A DNA stretch of 64,000 bases from Trichomonas vaginalis G3 (Eukaryota > Parabasalia > Trichomonadida > Trichomonadidae). The translations under genes and the position numbers were made by a program. The notes under the pieces are model-generated. The model saw only the letters and a program-made list of their open reading frames with translations. It did no database searches and was not told where the DNA came from. This document shows positions 20,707 through 31,158 of this stretch, piece by piece. The number at the start of each line of letters is the position of its first letter. The stretch's first letter is position 1. The stretch lies in contig NC_067203.1 of NCBI RefSeq assembly GCF_026262505.1, forward strand, positions 12,536,392 through 12,600,391, given 5' to 3'.

Positions 20707-21799
20707 TTAAAGCCCATAAAATGAATTAAGAATACATAAATTTTTATCATCTGCGACGTGACGAATACATTTTAATTTACTCAAGAATGCATACCCTGAT
20801 ACATTAAATCTAATTCCTGTCTTATTTAATTTCACAACTTTGAAAAGGAATGTATGAATAGCTATAAAATGATGAGAAGATGTTTTATGGGTTGCTTCCA
20901 TTTTTTCTGAAATAAATGAATAAATATAATGTTTATAAGTTTTCATATCTTTTATGTTCTTAATAACGAATGGTATAGACCTTTCAACTTCGTCTTCCTT
21001 TGGTGCTGTTCTTTCATATGAAACATTATTGGTATCTTCAACAATGAAACCACAATCACACAAAATTTTATAGGTTCCAATGGTTTCTTTTGATATTTTA
21101 TCTAATAAATCAAAAACTTTATCAACACCTGTGCATTTATTTAAATAATAATTTGTGTAAATATCATGATCTTCTTTTTTAATCGTATTAGTTGCATATG
21201 TCACGTTTTTAAGAGCTTTTTTGAATTTCTCAGAATCTAAAGGTGGTGAAAGTAATATACAAGGGTATTCTTCATTATCAATAAATTGTAACTTATGTTT
21301 ATGAATAAATTTAGTTCCTTCTTCTGAAAGTGTTTCATCTATTTCACCATCTAATAAATTTTGTGTTGATTCTAAGACATAATTTTTATTCTTTCTTCAT
21401 GAGATTTCTGAACTTCTGATTCTGAAGCTGGGATATTCATTAAACCCTCTACTTCATTTTCAACTTCTCTTAATTCCTTAATTTTTTCATCTATTTCATC
21501 TCTTATTTTTTACAGTCTTTCAATTTCATCATATTCATCATCTTTAATTCGTTCTTCATAATATTCAGGGAAAACATCAGGTTCTTTAGGTTTTTCTTTT
21601 TTAGATGTGGGATATAAGAAATTTATAACATCATCTTATTCATTTTTCCATCATAATCAAACTCATTTAAAAACTCCGCAAATTTTTGACAATTTCTTAA
21701 ATAATATTTATCAACTTCATAACCCGCCTCCTTTAATATATCCTTTATTTCCTCATTTGTGAATCCCAATTTTTTAACGCTGTTAGTTGTGACACTCAT
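20707..21799 (-). pseudogene. Maverick gene of unknown function, several breaks
   Basis: An ATG at 21799 starts MSVTTNSVKKLGFTNEEIKD; after about 60 codons the frame changes near 21640, meets an in-frame TAA near 21508 (after DEYDEIERL), and shifts again near 21390. The rest is open to 20707 (final 165 residues, with a CDCGF motif). The middle is Glu/Lys-rich and probably coiled coil. It shares no visible motif with adenain-type proteases. It is the most damaged gene in the element. Unknown function. Confidence 0.6.
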
Positions 21800-21885
21800 T
21801 TCATACGAATTAAAAATAAATTATTCAAAAATGTAAGACATGAATCAAATAATTGATTTCATAAATTCAAATAATCATTAGTTTC

Positions 21886-22365
21886 TTAAAGTTCAATGTT
21901 GAACTCATCAAATTCATCTTCATCATCATCATTACCATTACCAATAGCGAGTTTATTTATTCTTTCGATTCTATCTTTTGATAGTCTATCGTTTAATTTT
22001 TTCTGAAGTTTTTCGTTACCAAGTTCTAAAATTTTACATGGATGATATTTAAACTCGTTAAATTCTTTTTCCTCAGTTTTAATCATTAATCTACAAAGAA
22101 CTTTAGTGAAGTGGTTTTGTTGTTTAAACCACTTATCCTTAATATTTGTTATAAATTCAATATTCGGAATTAATTCCCAAATTTTTGAATTTTCGATTAA
22201 TTTACCATCAAAGGCAAAAGCAATGGGTTTAATATTAAACTTACCTTTATAAAATAAACTTTCTATGTAATCATCAAAATAAACGTCTACTTGTTTAACT
22301 TGGGTGAGAATTGGTGAAAGTTTATCCATTAATTGATTCACAGTCACGAATCTTGTTCCGTTCAT
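21886..22365 (-). CDS. Maverick protein of unknown function (159 aa)
   Basis: An intact frame, MNGTRFVTVNQLMDKLSPIL..., with an acidic Asp/Glu tail (NGNDDDEDEFDEF). The start context TTACATAAATGAAC is the same as at the polymerase gene, suggesting coregulation. It is the last recognisable Maverick gene on the right. No family recognised. Confidence 0.6.
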   Translation of the reverse strand: MNGTRFVTVNQLMDKLSPILTQVKQVDVYFDDYIESLFYKGKFNIKPIAFAFDGKLIENSKIWELIPNIEFITNIKDKWFKQQNHFTKVLCRLMIKTEEKEFNEFKYHPCKILELGNEKLQKKLNDRLSKDRIERINKLAIGNGNDDDEDEFDEFNIEL

Positions 22366-22711
22366 TTATGTAAGAATAAAAAAAATAAATTATTTTAAAA
22401 TTAATGTTAATTTTTAATGTGTTTATTACATCATTTATGGGTTGAGTGTAAATGTCTTACATTTTTGAAAACTTTTAAATCTTGATTTATTCTAAAACGT
22501 AAGAATAAAACCGTAAGAATCATACATTTTACTTCATATGTCAAAAATAATGATACGAAATCGTTCAATATCGTATGAATTCTTACGTTTTCAAAAAAAG
22601 TCACACAACCCGTCATATACACTACTGTTTCTCATAATTTCTCAAAAAACATGATAACTTGATATTTGTAAATATCATACTTTATAACGTAAATAAGAAC
22701 TTGACCTATTA
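22366..22711. other. Right flank of the Maverick, with a 13-bp inverted repeat
   Basis: No gene. AAAACGTAAGAAT (22494-22506) pairs exactly with ATTCTTACGTTTT (22579-22591), with further GTAAGAAT words between. No match to the left flank was seen, so a true terminal inverted repeat is not demonstrated. Confidence 0.5.
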
Positions 22712-23361
22712 GAGTGCGGGACAAATTTGCCAAGTGTCACCTTTTCAATAACCTTAAATTACGCTTTTCTAATTTTTTAAAAAATAACCATAAATTATAT
22801 TTGAAGAAATTATGTCTATGATATATGTTTTATGCTAGAATCTTGGAGTTTTCATGCACTACACAAGAGCTCCAAGGTTCCAAGAGTGAATGCTCAATAG
22901 CAATTATAGAGATGTACCTTTTCAAAATGACTTTTACTGATTAAATTTAATCAATAGAAGACATTTTGAAAAGGTACCTCTACAATTAGATATACAAGAG
23001 ATTCAAAGCTTCATTTCAGATAGATTTGAAACTTTGAAACTCTTGGTAGATTTTGAGTGAATGCTAACAATCATCTTTGAGAAGGTTTTCTTTAAGAAAA
23101 CCTTCTCAAAGAGGTTTCTCAGGAGCTCTGAGGCTCCCTTTCGTAATGATTGGGAGCCTTGGGGCTCCTGAGACGAAGAATGGCTTCGCCGAATCTTTGA
23201 TCAGCAGAGGCCAAATGAAAAGGCCTCTGCTGATGGATTCTCAGGAGCCCTGAGGCTCCTTTTCGTAATGATTGGGAGCCTTGGGGCTCCTGCAGCAGAG
23301 TATCGCTCCGCTCCATTAATTTTTTTAAAAAAGTGCCATGTGGCAAATTTGTCCTGTTCCC
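22712..23361. mobile_element. MULE-like non-autonomous element full of hairpins
   Basis: Flanked by an exact 9-bp duplication, GACCTATTA (22703-22711 and 23362-23370). The ends are inverted repeats sharing GGACAAATTTGCCA and a following CAC-TTTT segment. The TIR start GAGTGCGGGACAAA resembles the end at 49360. Nine-base duplications are typical of MULEs. The interior has no gene but at least six strong inverted repeats and is locally GC-richer than the neighbourhood. Confidence 0.85.
22911..23292. repeat. Cluster of six hairpins
   Basis: Stems seen: 22914-22929 with 22962-22977 (16 bp, exact); 22995-23012 with 23028-23045 (16 of 18); 23075-23092 with 23094-23111 (18 bp, almost no loop); 23119-23138 with 23152-23171 (17 of 20); 23200-23212 with 23222-23234 (13 bp, exact); 23241-23259 with 23274-23292. 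The fourth and sixth are two copies of the same hairpin with the shared loop TTTCGTAATGATT. Confidence 0.85.
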
Positions 23362-23370
23362 GACCTATTA

Positions 23371-23622
23371 AGAAAAGCAGTAATGAAAAGAAAATCTGAA
23401 ATTCATAAAAATTACAAGTTTCTGATGACAATTAGCTTAATTAAACCAGGTACAAGATTATATAATTGTATTTTCTATCCAATTATCCATATAATATCTT
23501 ATCCAGAAAAAATAAATTAATACCAAATGATTTTTTAACTAGTAAATAAAGTATTTTCTTTACACACACATTGTATATCATAGTTTTTTTTTGGTTTCGC
23601 AAAACATCCAAAAACAAATATG
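23371..23622. other. Intergenic, nothing recognised
   Basis: AT-rich sequence between the hairpin element and the MULE transposase relic; no supported gene. Any left TIR of the transposase-bearing MULE should lie here or further left, but was not found. Confidence 0.4.
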
Positions 23623-25200
23623 CTATAAAAGTGACAATTTTAGCAAAACGAAACCCTTATGGTCATTAGCTTTTCGTAATATACGAACAACTTTATCACT
23701 ATTGATTAATTGAACTTTAAATTTAATCAATAATGCTGGAACAACCGTTGTGTATAATTCAACAACAAAATCGTCTAATCGAATATTCCTTCTCTCTGGG
23801 AAATAAGAATGCTTGAGAACTTTGAAATGTGACTCACTGACGTTATTAGTCGCGTCACCTCCGTTGCGATAGCGCTTATTTCAACGATCTAAATGATGCC
23901 TCCATTGCCTATCGAAGTACTTTTGGGCTTTCGGTTCAGTGGAAAGAATTTCAAGAATTCGATCATAAACTGCATCTAGGTCTGCAGCTTCTTCTTGAGT
24001 GAGGTGCTCTGGAACTTCTTCACTTGTTTCAAACGTTTCTTCTTCTGGAATAAATTCAGAATCGTTTGGACCATCAGAAGATTCTCGTGGTAAAAAGATT
24101 TGAGAAGGTTGAAATTCATTTTCGATGAATTCTTCTTCATATTGTTCCTCTTCTTCAATTTCTTCTGCTTGAAGTAAGTGAGATTGAGCTGGTTCCTCTC
24201 TAGGATTTTCTTCTTCTTGGTTCTGTTCTTCCTCGGGAGATTCTTCTTTAGTATCGAATACTAATAATTTCATTAGATTATAAAATTCTTCAAAATTGTC
24301 TCGTGATTTAAACTTATCCGCTTTTCTTAATATGGCGCGAAGGACATGCACGCCACACCAAAGAATATGACAGTTTGGAATACCTCGCTCAATTGCCTCG
24401 GCTATTTGTGGGGCGCAGTCCATACTTATCATCTCGGGTTCTCTATTAATATATTGAAAATAACGACAAACACAATATTGAATATTTTCGCTTGTGTCAG
24501 GAGAAATAAAGAAATACAAAAAAGGAAAAACAATAGTATGTTCTGTTTTTCCTGTGAGTGCATATAATGGAATGTTAGCCCTTAGAAGTTTATACGTTGA
24601 ATCGATGTGAAACGTAGAAATTTGGTGACCAAGGGCCTTCGCTTCGAAAGGTGCATATAAAAAAACTAGTTTTCCCGGCTCAGAGATAAATTCAATTAAA
24701 TCTTCTGGACAACTTTCTTGAACAGATTCGACAAAGATAGCTAAAGAAACTTTTTCATCCGAACTAAAGCGTTTGGAAACAATTTCAGCTCTTTGAGCAA
24801 ATTTACGTAATGCATCTGGACCTTGTGCAAATATTGAAAGTAACTCTTCGTCTGTATATGAAATATTTAAGTCTTGGAAACACTTAAGTTGAGCTGTAGC
24901 ATGATTCATATTGTTTTCAAAGTAATGTTTAAGATAATTTCTGACAAATAATGAGGATATTGTTTTTGTTGATTTCGGAGGTGCAGAATGATCATGAGAG
25001 TCAGAGTGGATTAGTAGTTCATATTTATCTTGATCTATTATCCGGACTTTGAATTTAGCTTGACATTGTGGATACTTACATTTGTATTCGATCGTGGAGT
25101 ATTCTTTCCTGCATTTTTGAGAGTAGCCCATGCTAGCTTTTATCTCTTCTTGGATACCAAACTGGAGGAGCTCCATAGTGTTGAATATCACGGGCTCCAT
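23623..25200 (-). pseudogene. MULE transposase with one in-frame stop
   Basis: The first 439 residues carry an N-terminal Cys/His region (YKCKYPQCQAKFKVR...HSDSHDH, WRKY/FLYWCH-like zinc binding) and a MULE core: FHIDSTYKLLRA, then ISMDCAPQIAEA, then CHILWCGVHVLRAI. An acidic Glu-rich spacer covers about residues 300-420. A single TGA at 23881 interrupts, and the same frame continues for some 85 codons (NIRLDDFVVELYTTVVPALL...) to a stop at 23623. The continuation matches in style the relic at 48811-49148, so the stop is a mutation rather than the natural end. Mutator-like transposases are abundant in trichomonads. Confidence 0.75.
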
Positions 25201-25344
25201 ACAACAAATTGAATAAGGTATTTCAAAATTTGAAGGAAATGGTCCATCATTGAATGTAGTGGCCGGGAATTGAATGACATACAGATAGTTTGAGGAAATT
25301 TGTTATAAATTATAATATAATTGAAGAATTAATTATCAAAACAA

Positions 25345-25721
25345 GTCTAAGAGCCATTTGTCAGATTTTCCCGAAATGCAAGGTTAAGATTTTAGCAGCG
25401 ACTAACTTTGAGTGTACATATATAATTGTTATACTGAGTACTTTCTATCTGTGTTACTTATTTGAGTCTAAGAGCCATTTGTCAGATTTTCCCGAAATGC
25501 AAGGTTAAGATTTTAGCAGCGACTAACTTTGAGTGTACATATATAATTGTTATACTGAGTACTTTCTATCTGTGTTACTTATTTGAGTCTAAGAGCCATT
25601 TGTCAGATTTTCCCGAAATGCAAGGTTAAGATTTTAGCAGCGACTAACTTTGAGTGTACATATATAATTGTTATACTGAGTACTTTCTATCTGTGTTACT
25701 TATTTGAGTCTAAGAGTCATT
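25345..25721. repeat. 121-bp tandem repeat, three copies
   Basis: Units starting GTCTAAGAGCCATTTGTCAG begin at 25345, 25466 and 25587, with the start of a fourth at 25708. Copies are virtually identical. Frames inside repeat without a natural start, so no gene is called. Confidence 0.9.
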
Positions 25722-25857
25722 TCTACCATAGAACTAGATATTGTCTCTCATTAAATATATATAACTGTAAACTGCTTAATTCATTTATCTATTTAGATAA
25801 AATTATATTTATATAAGATTTCATGTTATTATTTCATCTTTATTATTTTTTTTATTC

Positions 25858-25893
25858 CTTTGAAAAGTGACACTGGATAGTTTGTCCCTTTCT
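25858..25893 (-). repeat. MULE-type terminal sequence
   Basis: On the minus strand this reads GAGAAAGGGACAAACTATCC and then AGTGTCACTTTTC, closely matching the left end of the MULE relic at 48406. It is probably the right end of the transposase-bearing MULE at 23623-25200. No partner end or target duplication was found. Confidence 0.6.
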
Positions 25894-25999
25894 CTTTATT
25901 ACCAAGTCTATCTCAGCAATATCTAATTATACGCCTTTAATATTTAAAGCTTTGAGTTATGTCTGATGCAAGCAGTGAATATACAACTACCAAATCTCT
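25894..25999. other. Intergenic, nothing recognised
   Basis: Short spacer between the MULE end and the Pmp-like relic. Confidence 0.4.
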
Positions 26000-26991
26000 C
26001 TAAGAAGATACACGTTTATTCGTAAGAGACAAATGAGCAAAAAATGATTTGATATGATTACTGTATATATCTAATAATGTTTCATCTATTTTAACTGGAA
26101 ATTTTCTATTGCCGCAGTTCAATGCTGACAATTCAGATAAATTTATATATGATTCTTCATATTTTATATTCTCGGTTGTAATTCCTGGAATAATAGTTGG
26201 GCTGCTCTGTACATTACAATTTTTAACCAAGAAATCGCATCCATGATTTGCAAATAATACTAAACCAGGCGGACCTTTATTTCCATAGATAGAACAGTTC
26301 TCAATAATCATATCTACAGAACTATCAATTAATCCTCCATAGTCATCATATTGTTCGTTATTCAAAATATTGCAATTAGTAATATAATGGATTATACTAT
26401 ATGATTGATGGCCCATAATAGACCATTTAGGTTTTGCAGTTGTATTTTCAATTGTGCATAATGAAACTACTGTACTTGAAGTCCGTGAAAAAAAATATCC
26501 TGAGCCAACAGACACTTTGCATTTGCTGATATTTGATGCTCTTAGGGAGGCATTTCCATTGAATACGCATATAGTGATCTGAGTTTTTTCATTCCCTAGC
26601 TGACTAAATGTAGATTCATGAATAAAGTTAATTTTTTCTGAATCGAGACAATCTGAAAAAGAGTGATGCCCTCCTCTATAGTCTTCTGTAGTTGATTGTG
26701 ATGAAAATGAACAGATTTTATGCTGGACAAAAGAGCTACTGCAGCTAAAATATACATTCGCGCCATTTTCTGTGCTTGAATTGTTTTGAAATATGCAATT
26801 TGAATGTAATACTTTTATGTCATTAGTTTCGTATTTGATTGAGCTGCTTGTGAAGTCGAAGAAGAAGCAGAGTAAGACAAAGCACTCTTGATTTGTAATA
26901 TTTGGCTTGCAATTGTTACATGTGATAGGAGCGGACTGACTGTTTGAATTATAAAAGTAATTCCAAACATCATTAGGAACTTTTGAAATCT
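26000..26991 (-). pseudogene. Pmp-like surface protein relic (beta-helix), no start codon
   Basis: The minus-strand frame is open for about 330 codons from 26991 to 26000 but has no usable ATG near its beginning; it follows a TAG. It reads as short beta-helix turns with recurring Asn/Cys and Gly pairs (SNCIFQNNSSTENGANVYFS, EDYRGGHHSFSDC, NCSIYGNKGPPGLVLFA), the style of chlamydial-type polymorphic membrane proteins found as a large family in T. vaginalis. Missing are the signal peptide and the C-terminal membrane anchor. It is a 5'- and 3'-truncated copy. Confidence 0.6.
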
Positions 26992-27030
26992 AATTTTTAT
27001 TTCAAACACAAATTTTGAGAGGGTTGTCAA

Positions 27031-27597
27031 AAATTTTTGAATATATGCTCAAAAAATCTGATTCGACTGACAATAACCTCTGCTAATTTGATTTCTACTG
27101 TATTTTTGTTATAGAGCAAGTATTGTATCTAAATATATTGAAATTTTTGAAATTTGGAATTCGATTTTGGAAAAAAAAGCTTTTAAAACTATAATTTATG
27201 AAAGAATGGACATATTTTCCAATGTAAATTGATTAAAGGCAATTATGCCGATACACTTAAGAGAAAAAATGAAATCCATGTCTTTCTTATGAAAATGCCT
27301 ATGGGTAGTATTGAAAGAAGATAAGTATGGCTAATCTTACTCATTGTTTTAATTATTATATAAGGCTCCATAGGTATTTGCAGTCATTTTCAATTTTGAG
27401 AATCCAATCATTTTTTAAAGTTTTAGTGTTTCTCTTACACCATCTCAATTGATTTGTAGGAAGGTTACTATATCAATAAGTACCCATCTGAGCTCTTGTA
27501 TATATTTTATATATTAACAATGAATAAAAATAAATCCATCTCCAAGAAAAATTAAAATTTTTATAAAGAATAAACTAAAAAAATTTTAGTAGTATAT
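27031..27597. other. Intergenic, nothing recognised
   Basis: AT-rich spacer; no frame, RNA gene or clear repeat. It includes the 3' region of the surface-protein gene at 27598. Confidence 0.5.
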
Positions 27598-30500
27598 TTA
27601 TACGTCTTGTCCTCCGAGCAGGGCGTTTGTGAGTGTATCCTTCTTTGCTACCTGTTTCTTCTTTATGCAGATGGTGAGGTAGACAGAAAGGAAGACAATC
27701 AGTGCTATTCCTGCAAGGGATGAGAACGTTGCAATAAGAATTATTGCTGTCTTAGAAAGTTTGCTCTTATGAGAATTATCAACATATGCAGCGTGGATCA
27801 TGATGCAAGTTCTATCATTAAATGATTTCTTGCATTGGAACTCGAATGGAATTGTCTGATTCGCCTTTCCTGGAACAATAAATTTGCGATCCCAGTATTC
27901 ACAAGCTAAGTTCTTTCCGCAGACAATTTCGAGACTGACATTGTTGAAGTACTTCACTGATTCGTTCATTGTGTGGAAATCATTGAAGTAATCAGTTAAT
28001 ATCAGATTCAATTTCGCCTTTGTCTGGGATAGGGTGTTCGGCATGTCCAAAACTGCGTATGGTAAGAATCCTGGTACCCATGTGAGGTTGAATTCGGCAC
28101 CTTCGTCGTATGAAAATTCATCAATTCGTGCACTTCCGCCCATTTCCATTATGAAGCTCTTGGAAACGTGCATACGGTTATGTTTATGAAAATTTGGCCC
28201 GAGGAAGTTCACTTTTTTGATTGAATAAGATTTGAAAGTAGATTCATTGATATTTGTCTTCGGACCGAAAGAAGCTTCACCAATAGAGACAATACCTTCT
28301 GATGTCTTTGGTAAAAATGCAACTTTGTTGTTCAAATTCAAATATCCTGGGAAATTCATCGTATTTGAGCTTGATTTCGCAGTAAATCCTGTAGAATTGG
28401 ATGTAACAGGAATAAGATCATCATCGGTTTGAATAATACCATCTTCAAACTGACCAATTTCGATGTTATGAGATTCAGGATCAAATTTGCCTTTAATTGA
28501 AAGGGTATTTGATCCAAATGAGTCTATAACCAATGAAGCTGAGTTTGTCTGAGTACTGTCTTCATTAACGACCGTAAAATCGTCAGTAATCCTGAATGAA
28601 ACTGAAGGCTTTCTTTTAACGATTGGAATGGATATATTCTGGCAGTCCGGACACGACATACTGATCTTGTTGATGGAATATGTTGCTTGCTTGAATGCAT
28701 CTGTATTCAAATTCAAATTTGAAGGGAAAATTGTTTTTAGAGTAGCATAAGATGATTCATCAGCTGTTACTTCAAAAGGTCCATCCATAATCGTGTAAGC
28801 AGCGTCAGTTGTCAACTTGGAATCTCTCATAAAAAGAGATGTGTTGATTTGATGGTTCCAATCTTTATCAACTGTAACTTCGACACCAGCAAATGATGCA
28901 TACTGCAATCCACGTGATAAAACCTTGCTATCCAGCAAAATTCTTATATAATTTTGTGAATTTGAGGTGAAAATCAAGGCAAGATCAGGAGCAGTGAATT
29001 TTGAGAAGTCGTAAACCATTGGCTTGTTGTCGGAATCGACCATTTCATCTATAACTTTAAATTCTAACAAAGGAACGTCAGCTCCTGCATATTTCTGCCA
29101 TTCTTGGGATTGCTTGGGATCTGTGATGGAGATAACTTCGTCATCGCAGACAAATTTCTTGTTCTTGGGGTTAATACAAAATTGATATGAGATATTAGAG
29201 TAATACTTGGACATTTTCATGCCAACGCACTTATCACTACCTTTCTCATATGAAACCTTCTCGAAAACTGACACACCGCGTGAAAAACCACGGTTAATAT
29301 TATATGAATCGAATTGTATATCGAAATGGTCAGCATTGAGGTTCGGAGCGCACATGAATTCATATATTGTTCCATAATGTGCCTCAATATCAGCAGCAGT
29401 TTCGATTTCTCCGTTATTAAGGTAAGGAATGAAAGTTCCCTTGGTCATTGACACTGATCTTTCAACAGTAATGAGAGCAGAGCCATTTAAGTCGAATGGG
29501 AAGTAGACAAACTGCTCTCTCTGTATTCTCAATTCCGAAAAGTGCAAATAAACCTTTTGATCGGGGAATCTCTTAAGGCAATATGTACCGGCACCAAGGA
29601 AATTATGGTGTAAACCAGCTGGAGTGTCAATTGATCGTATGAAAAACTCGAGATTTGGAGATTCGTTATGAATTGTGGTATTTGACCTTGAACTGACGAG
29701 TTTTTCAATGACCATTGTGCATTTCATGTTCGGATCTAACGCTTTAACTGTAATACTGTCGCCAACTGAGTACAATGAGTTGAATATTCCGCAGACACTA
29801 GCATTTGCAATCAATGTTAAGGGGTTGGGTGAATATCTGATACGGGCTGGAAGTCTGTACTGTGAGAGAATGATTGTTCCCGGTCCAAGTCTGTAAATAT
29901 TAATAATTTCGGTTGTTGTTTCGGGCCAAAGGGACTTGGGGAATATGATGGTGCTCTTATCTAGGAATACTGTGAATCCGATGTTATGGTAATGAGGTCC
30001 ACGAGCGTAACAGTTCATATAAAGGTGAATACCATCTTTTGTATAGATATGGAACGATGGGATATCATTCATACAAATTATATGGTATTTGATATCAGAA
30101 TTGTTAACTTTCATGAAGTAAATGTCGTCTCCAAGTAAATTAACTGAAGTTTCGTTTTCCATCATACTCATTTTGATGAAGTTTCTCGAAGATTTCGTGC
30201 AGTACATTCTGAGGTAGTGAGATTGGTTCAGTTGTTGTATATCACGGAAGAAAAATTCAATTTTGTTTGATGCATTAACAAACGCGAATGCTTGAGAGGT
30301 TGGAATATCAATTCCCAAATTCTGGGCGTGAATTCCGATAGGATCTTTCGCATCAGGGAAAATACAATCTTTGAACTCAATCAATGGAACTTTGATATCA
30401 GCTGTAATTCCTTTGACACTAAAGTCTGTGATGGCATAGAATGTTGTGTTTCCGCAAAGATCGAAGTTAATGTAGATTTCAGTATACTGTTTAGACGAAT

Positions 30501-30741
30501 AGAAGGCCAAACGACGGGCTTTGATATTATTAATTGGTATTTCATATTTAGCTGAGTGGTTTTCTACTACGTAAACATTAAGAGTCGTATCGTTTTTCGG
30601 TACTAATGATTCAATAAATTTTGAAGAAAGCTCTTCGAAAGAAATAGGTATGTGAGATTCGTTGCATAAGTCTTTGTGAGATTTGTATAAGCACACGTTA
30701 GTGCTTAATGCAAGTGAGGATAGAAAAGAAATCAAAAACAT
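27598..30741 (-). CDS. Large type I membrane surface protein (1047 aa)
   Basis: Starts with a signal peptide (MFLISFLSSLALSTNVCLYK). A long beta-rich, Asn/Ser-rich ectodomain with scattered Cys follows, with many Asn-X-Ser/Thr sites. Near the C terminus is a single membrane segment (AIILIATFSSLAGIALIVFLS) and a short basic tail (CIKKKQVAKKDTLTNALLGG). This topology suits a surface or secretory-pathway glycoprotein. No family motif is recognised; trichomonads have many lineage-specific proteins of this layout. Transcribed divergently from the gene at 31159 across about 420 bp. Confidence 0.8.
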   Translation of the reverse strand: MFLISFLSSLALSTNVCLYKSHKDLCNESHIPISFEELSSKFIESLVPKNDTTLNVYVVENHSAKYEIPINNIKARRLAFYSSKQYTEIYINFDLCGNTTFYAITDFSVKGITADIKVPLIEFKDCIFPDAKDPIGIHAQNLGIDIPTSQAFAFVNASNKIEFFFRDIQQLNQSHYLRMYCTKSSRNFIKMSMMENETSVNLLGDDIYFMKVNNSDIKYHIICMNDIPSFHIYTKDGIHLYMNCYARGPHYHNIGFTVFLDKSTIIFPKSLWPETTTEIINIYRLGPGTIILSQYRLPARIRYSPNPLTLIANASVCGIFNSLYSVGDSITVKALDPNMKCTMVIEKLVSSRSNTTIHNESPNLEFFIRSIDTPAGLHHNFLGAGTYCLKRFPDQKVYLHFSELRIQREQFVYFPFDLNGSALITVERSVSMTKGTFIPYLNNGEIETAADIEAHYGTIYEFMCAPNLNADHFDIQFDSYNINRGFSRGVSVFEKVSYEKGSDKCVGMKMSKYYSNISYQFCINPKNKKFVCDDEVISITDPKQSQEWQKYAGADVPLLEFKVIDEMVDSDNKPMVYDFSKFTAPDLALIFTSNSQNYIRILLDSKVLSRGLQYASFAGVEVTVDKDWNHQINTSLFMRDSKLTTDAAYTIMDGPFEVTADESSYATLKTIFPSNLNLNTDAFKQATYSINKISMSCPDCQNISIPIVKRKPSVSFRITDDFTVVNEDSTQTNSASLVIDSFGSNTLSIKGKFDPESHNIEIGQFEDGIIQTDDDLIPVTSNSTGFTAKSSSNTMNFPGYLNLNNKVAFLPKTSEGIVSIGEASFGPKTNINESTFKSYSIKKVNFLGPNFHKHNRMHVSKSFIMEMGGSARIDEFSYDEGAEFNLTWVPGFLPYAVLDMPNTLSQTKAKLNLILTDYFNDFHTMNESVKYFNNVSLEIVCGKNLACEYWDRKFIVPGKANQTIPFEFQCKKSFNDRTCIMIHAAYVDNSHKSKLSKTAIILIATFSSLAGIALIVFLSVYLTICIKKKQVAKKDTLTNALLGGQDV

Positions 30742-31158
30742 TTATTTGTTATCCAACTTTTATCACGTTTCCAGATCATAATTTTTGTAAGATTTCAAAT
30801 TTCAATTCAATTCCATAAACCACCACAATCATCAAAATGCCTGAGTGAAGTTTATTTCGAGGTATATTCTTAAGTAATGATCATAAAATGTTGAAATTCA
30901 TCAAAATTGCCTTATCATTAATGAAATCATAGGGTTTAACCCTCTTTATTTGCAAGACCCTTTCTAATAGAATACATCCATCATACAAGTATTTCCTTAT
31001 TTAGCTCAATATCTCATTGAAATTTCCACATCAATTAAAAATAAATTACAATTATATAGGAAAACTGTTTCTATGTTTATTCCCTACTTTATTTTTGAAT
31101 GTTCTATTTTAGATTTTAAATAAACGTACACCAAAAAATTTGTTTATAGCACTTTCCG
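30742..31158. other. Divergent intergenic region
   Basis: About 420 bp separate the starts of the surface-protein and propeller-like genes. TTTATAGCACTTTCCG directly before ATG 31159 resembles a weak initiator. Nothing else is seen. Confidence 0.5.

Noticed and set aside
20707..21204. Adenain-like cysteine protease of the Maverick
   Set aside because: No His-Asp/Glu-Gln-Cys arrangement could be found in this or any other Maverick frame; absence is recorded instead.
23119..23346. 75-76-residue minus-strand frames in the hairpin element
   Set aside because: They read through perfect hairpins and end in the TIR; coding is unlikely.
22712..25893. One large 3.2-kb MULE from 22712 to 25893
   Set aside because: End sequences are similar, but the 9-bp duplication GACCTATTA encloses only 22712-23361, and no matching duplication follows 25893.
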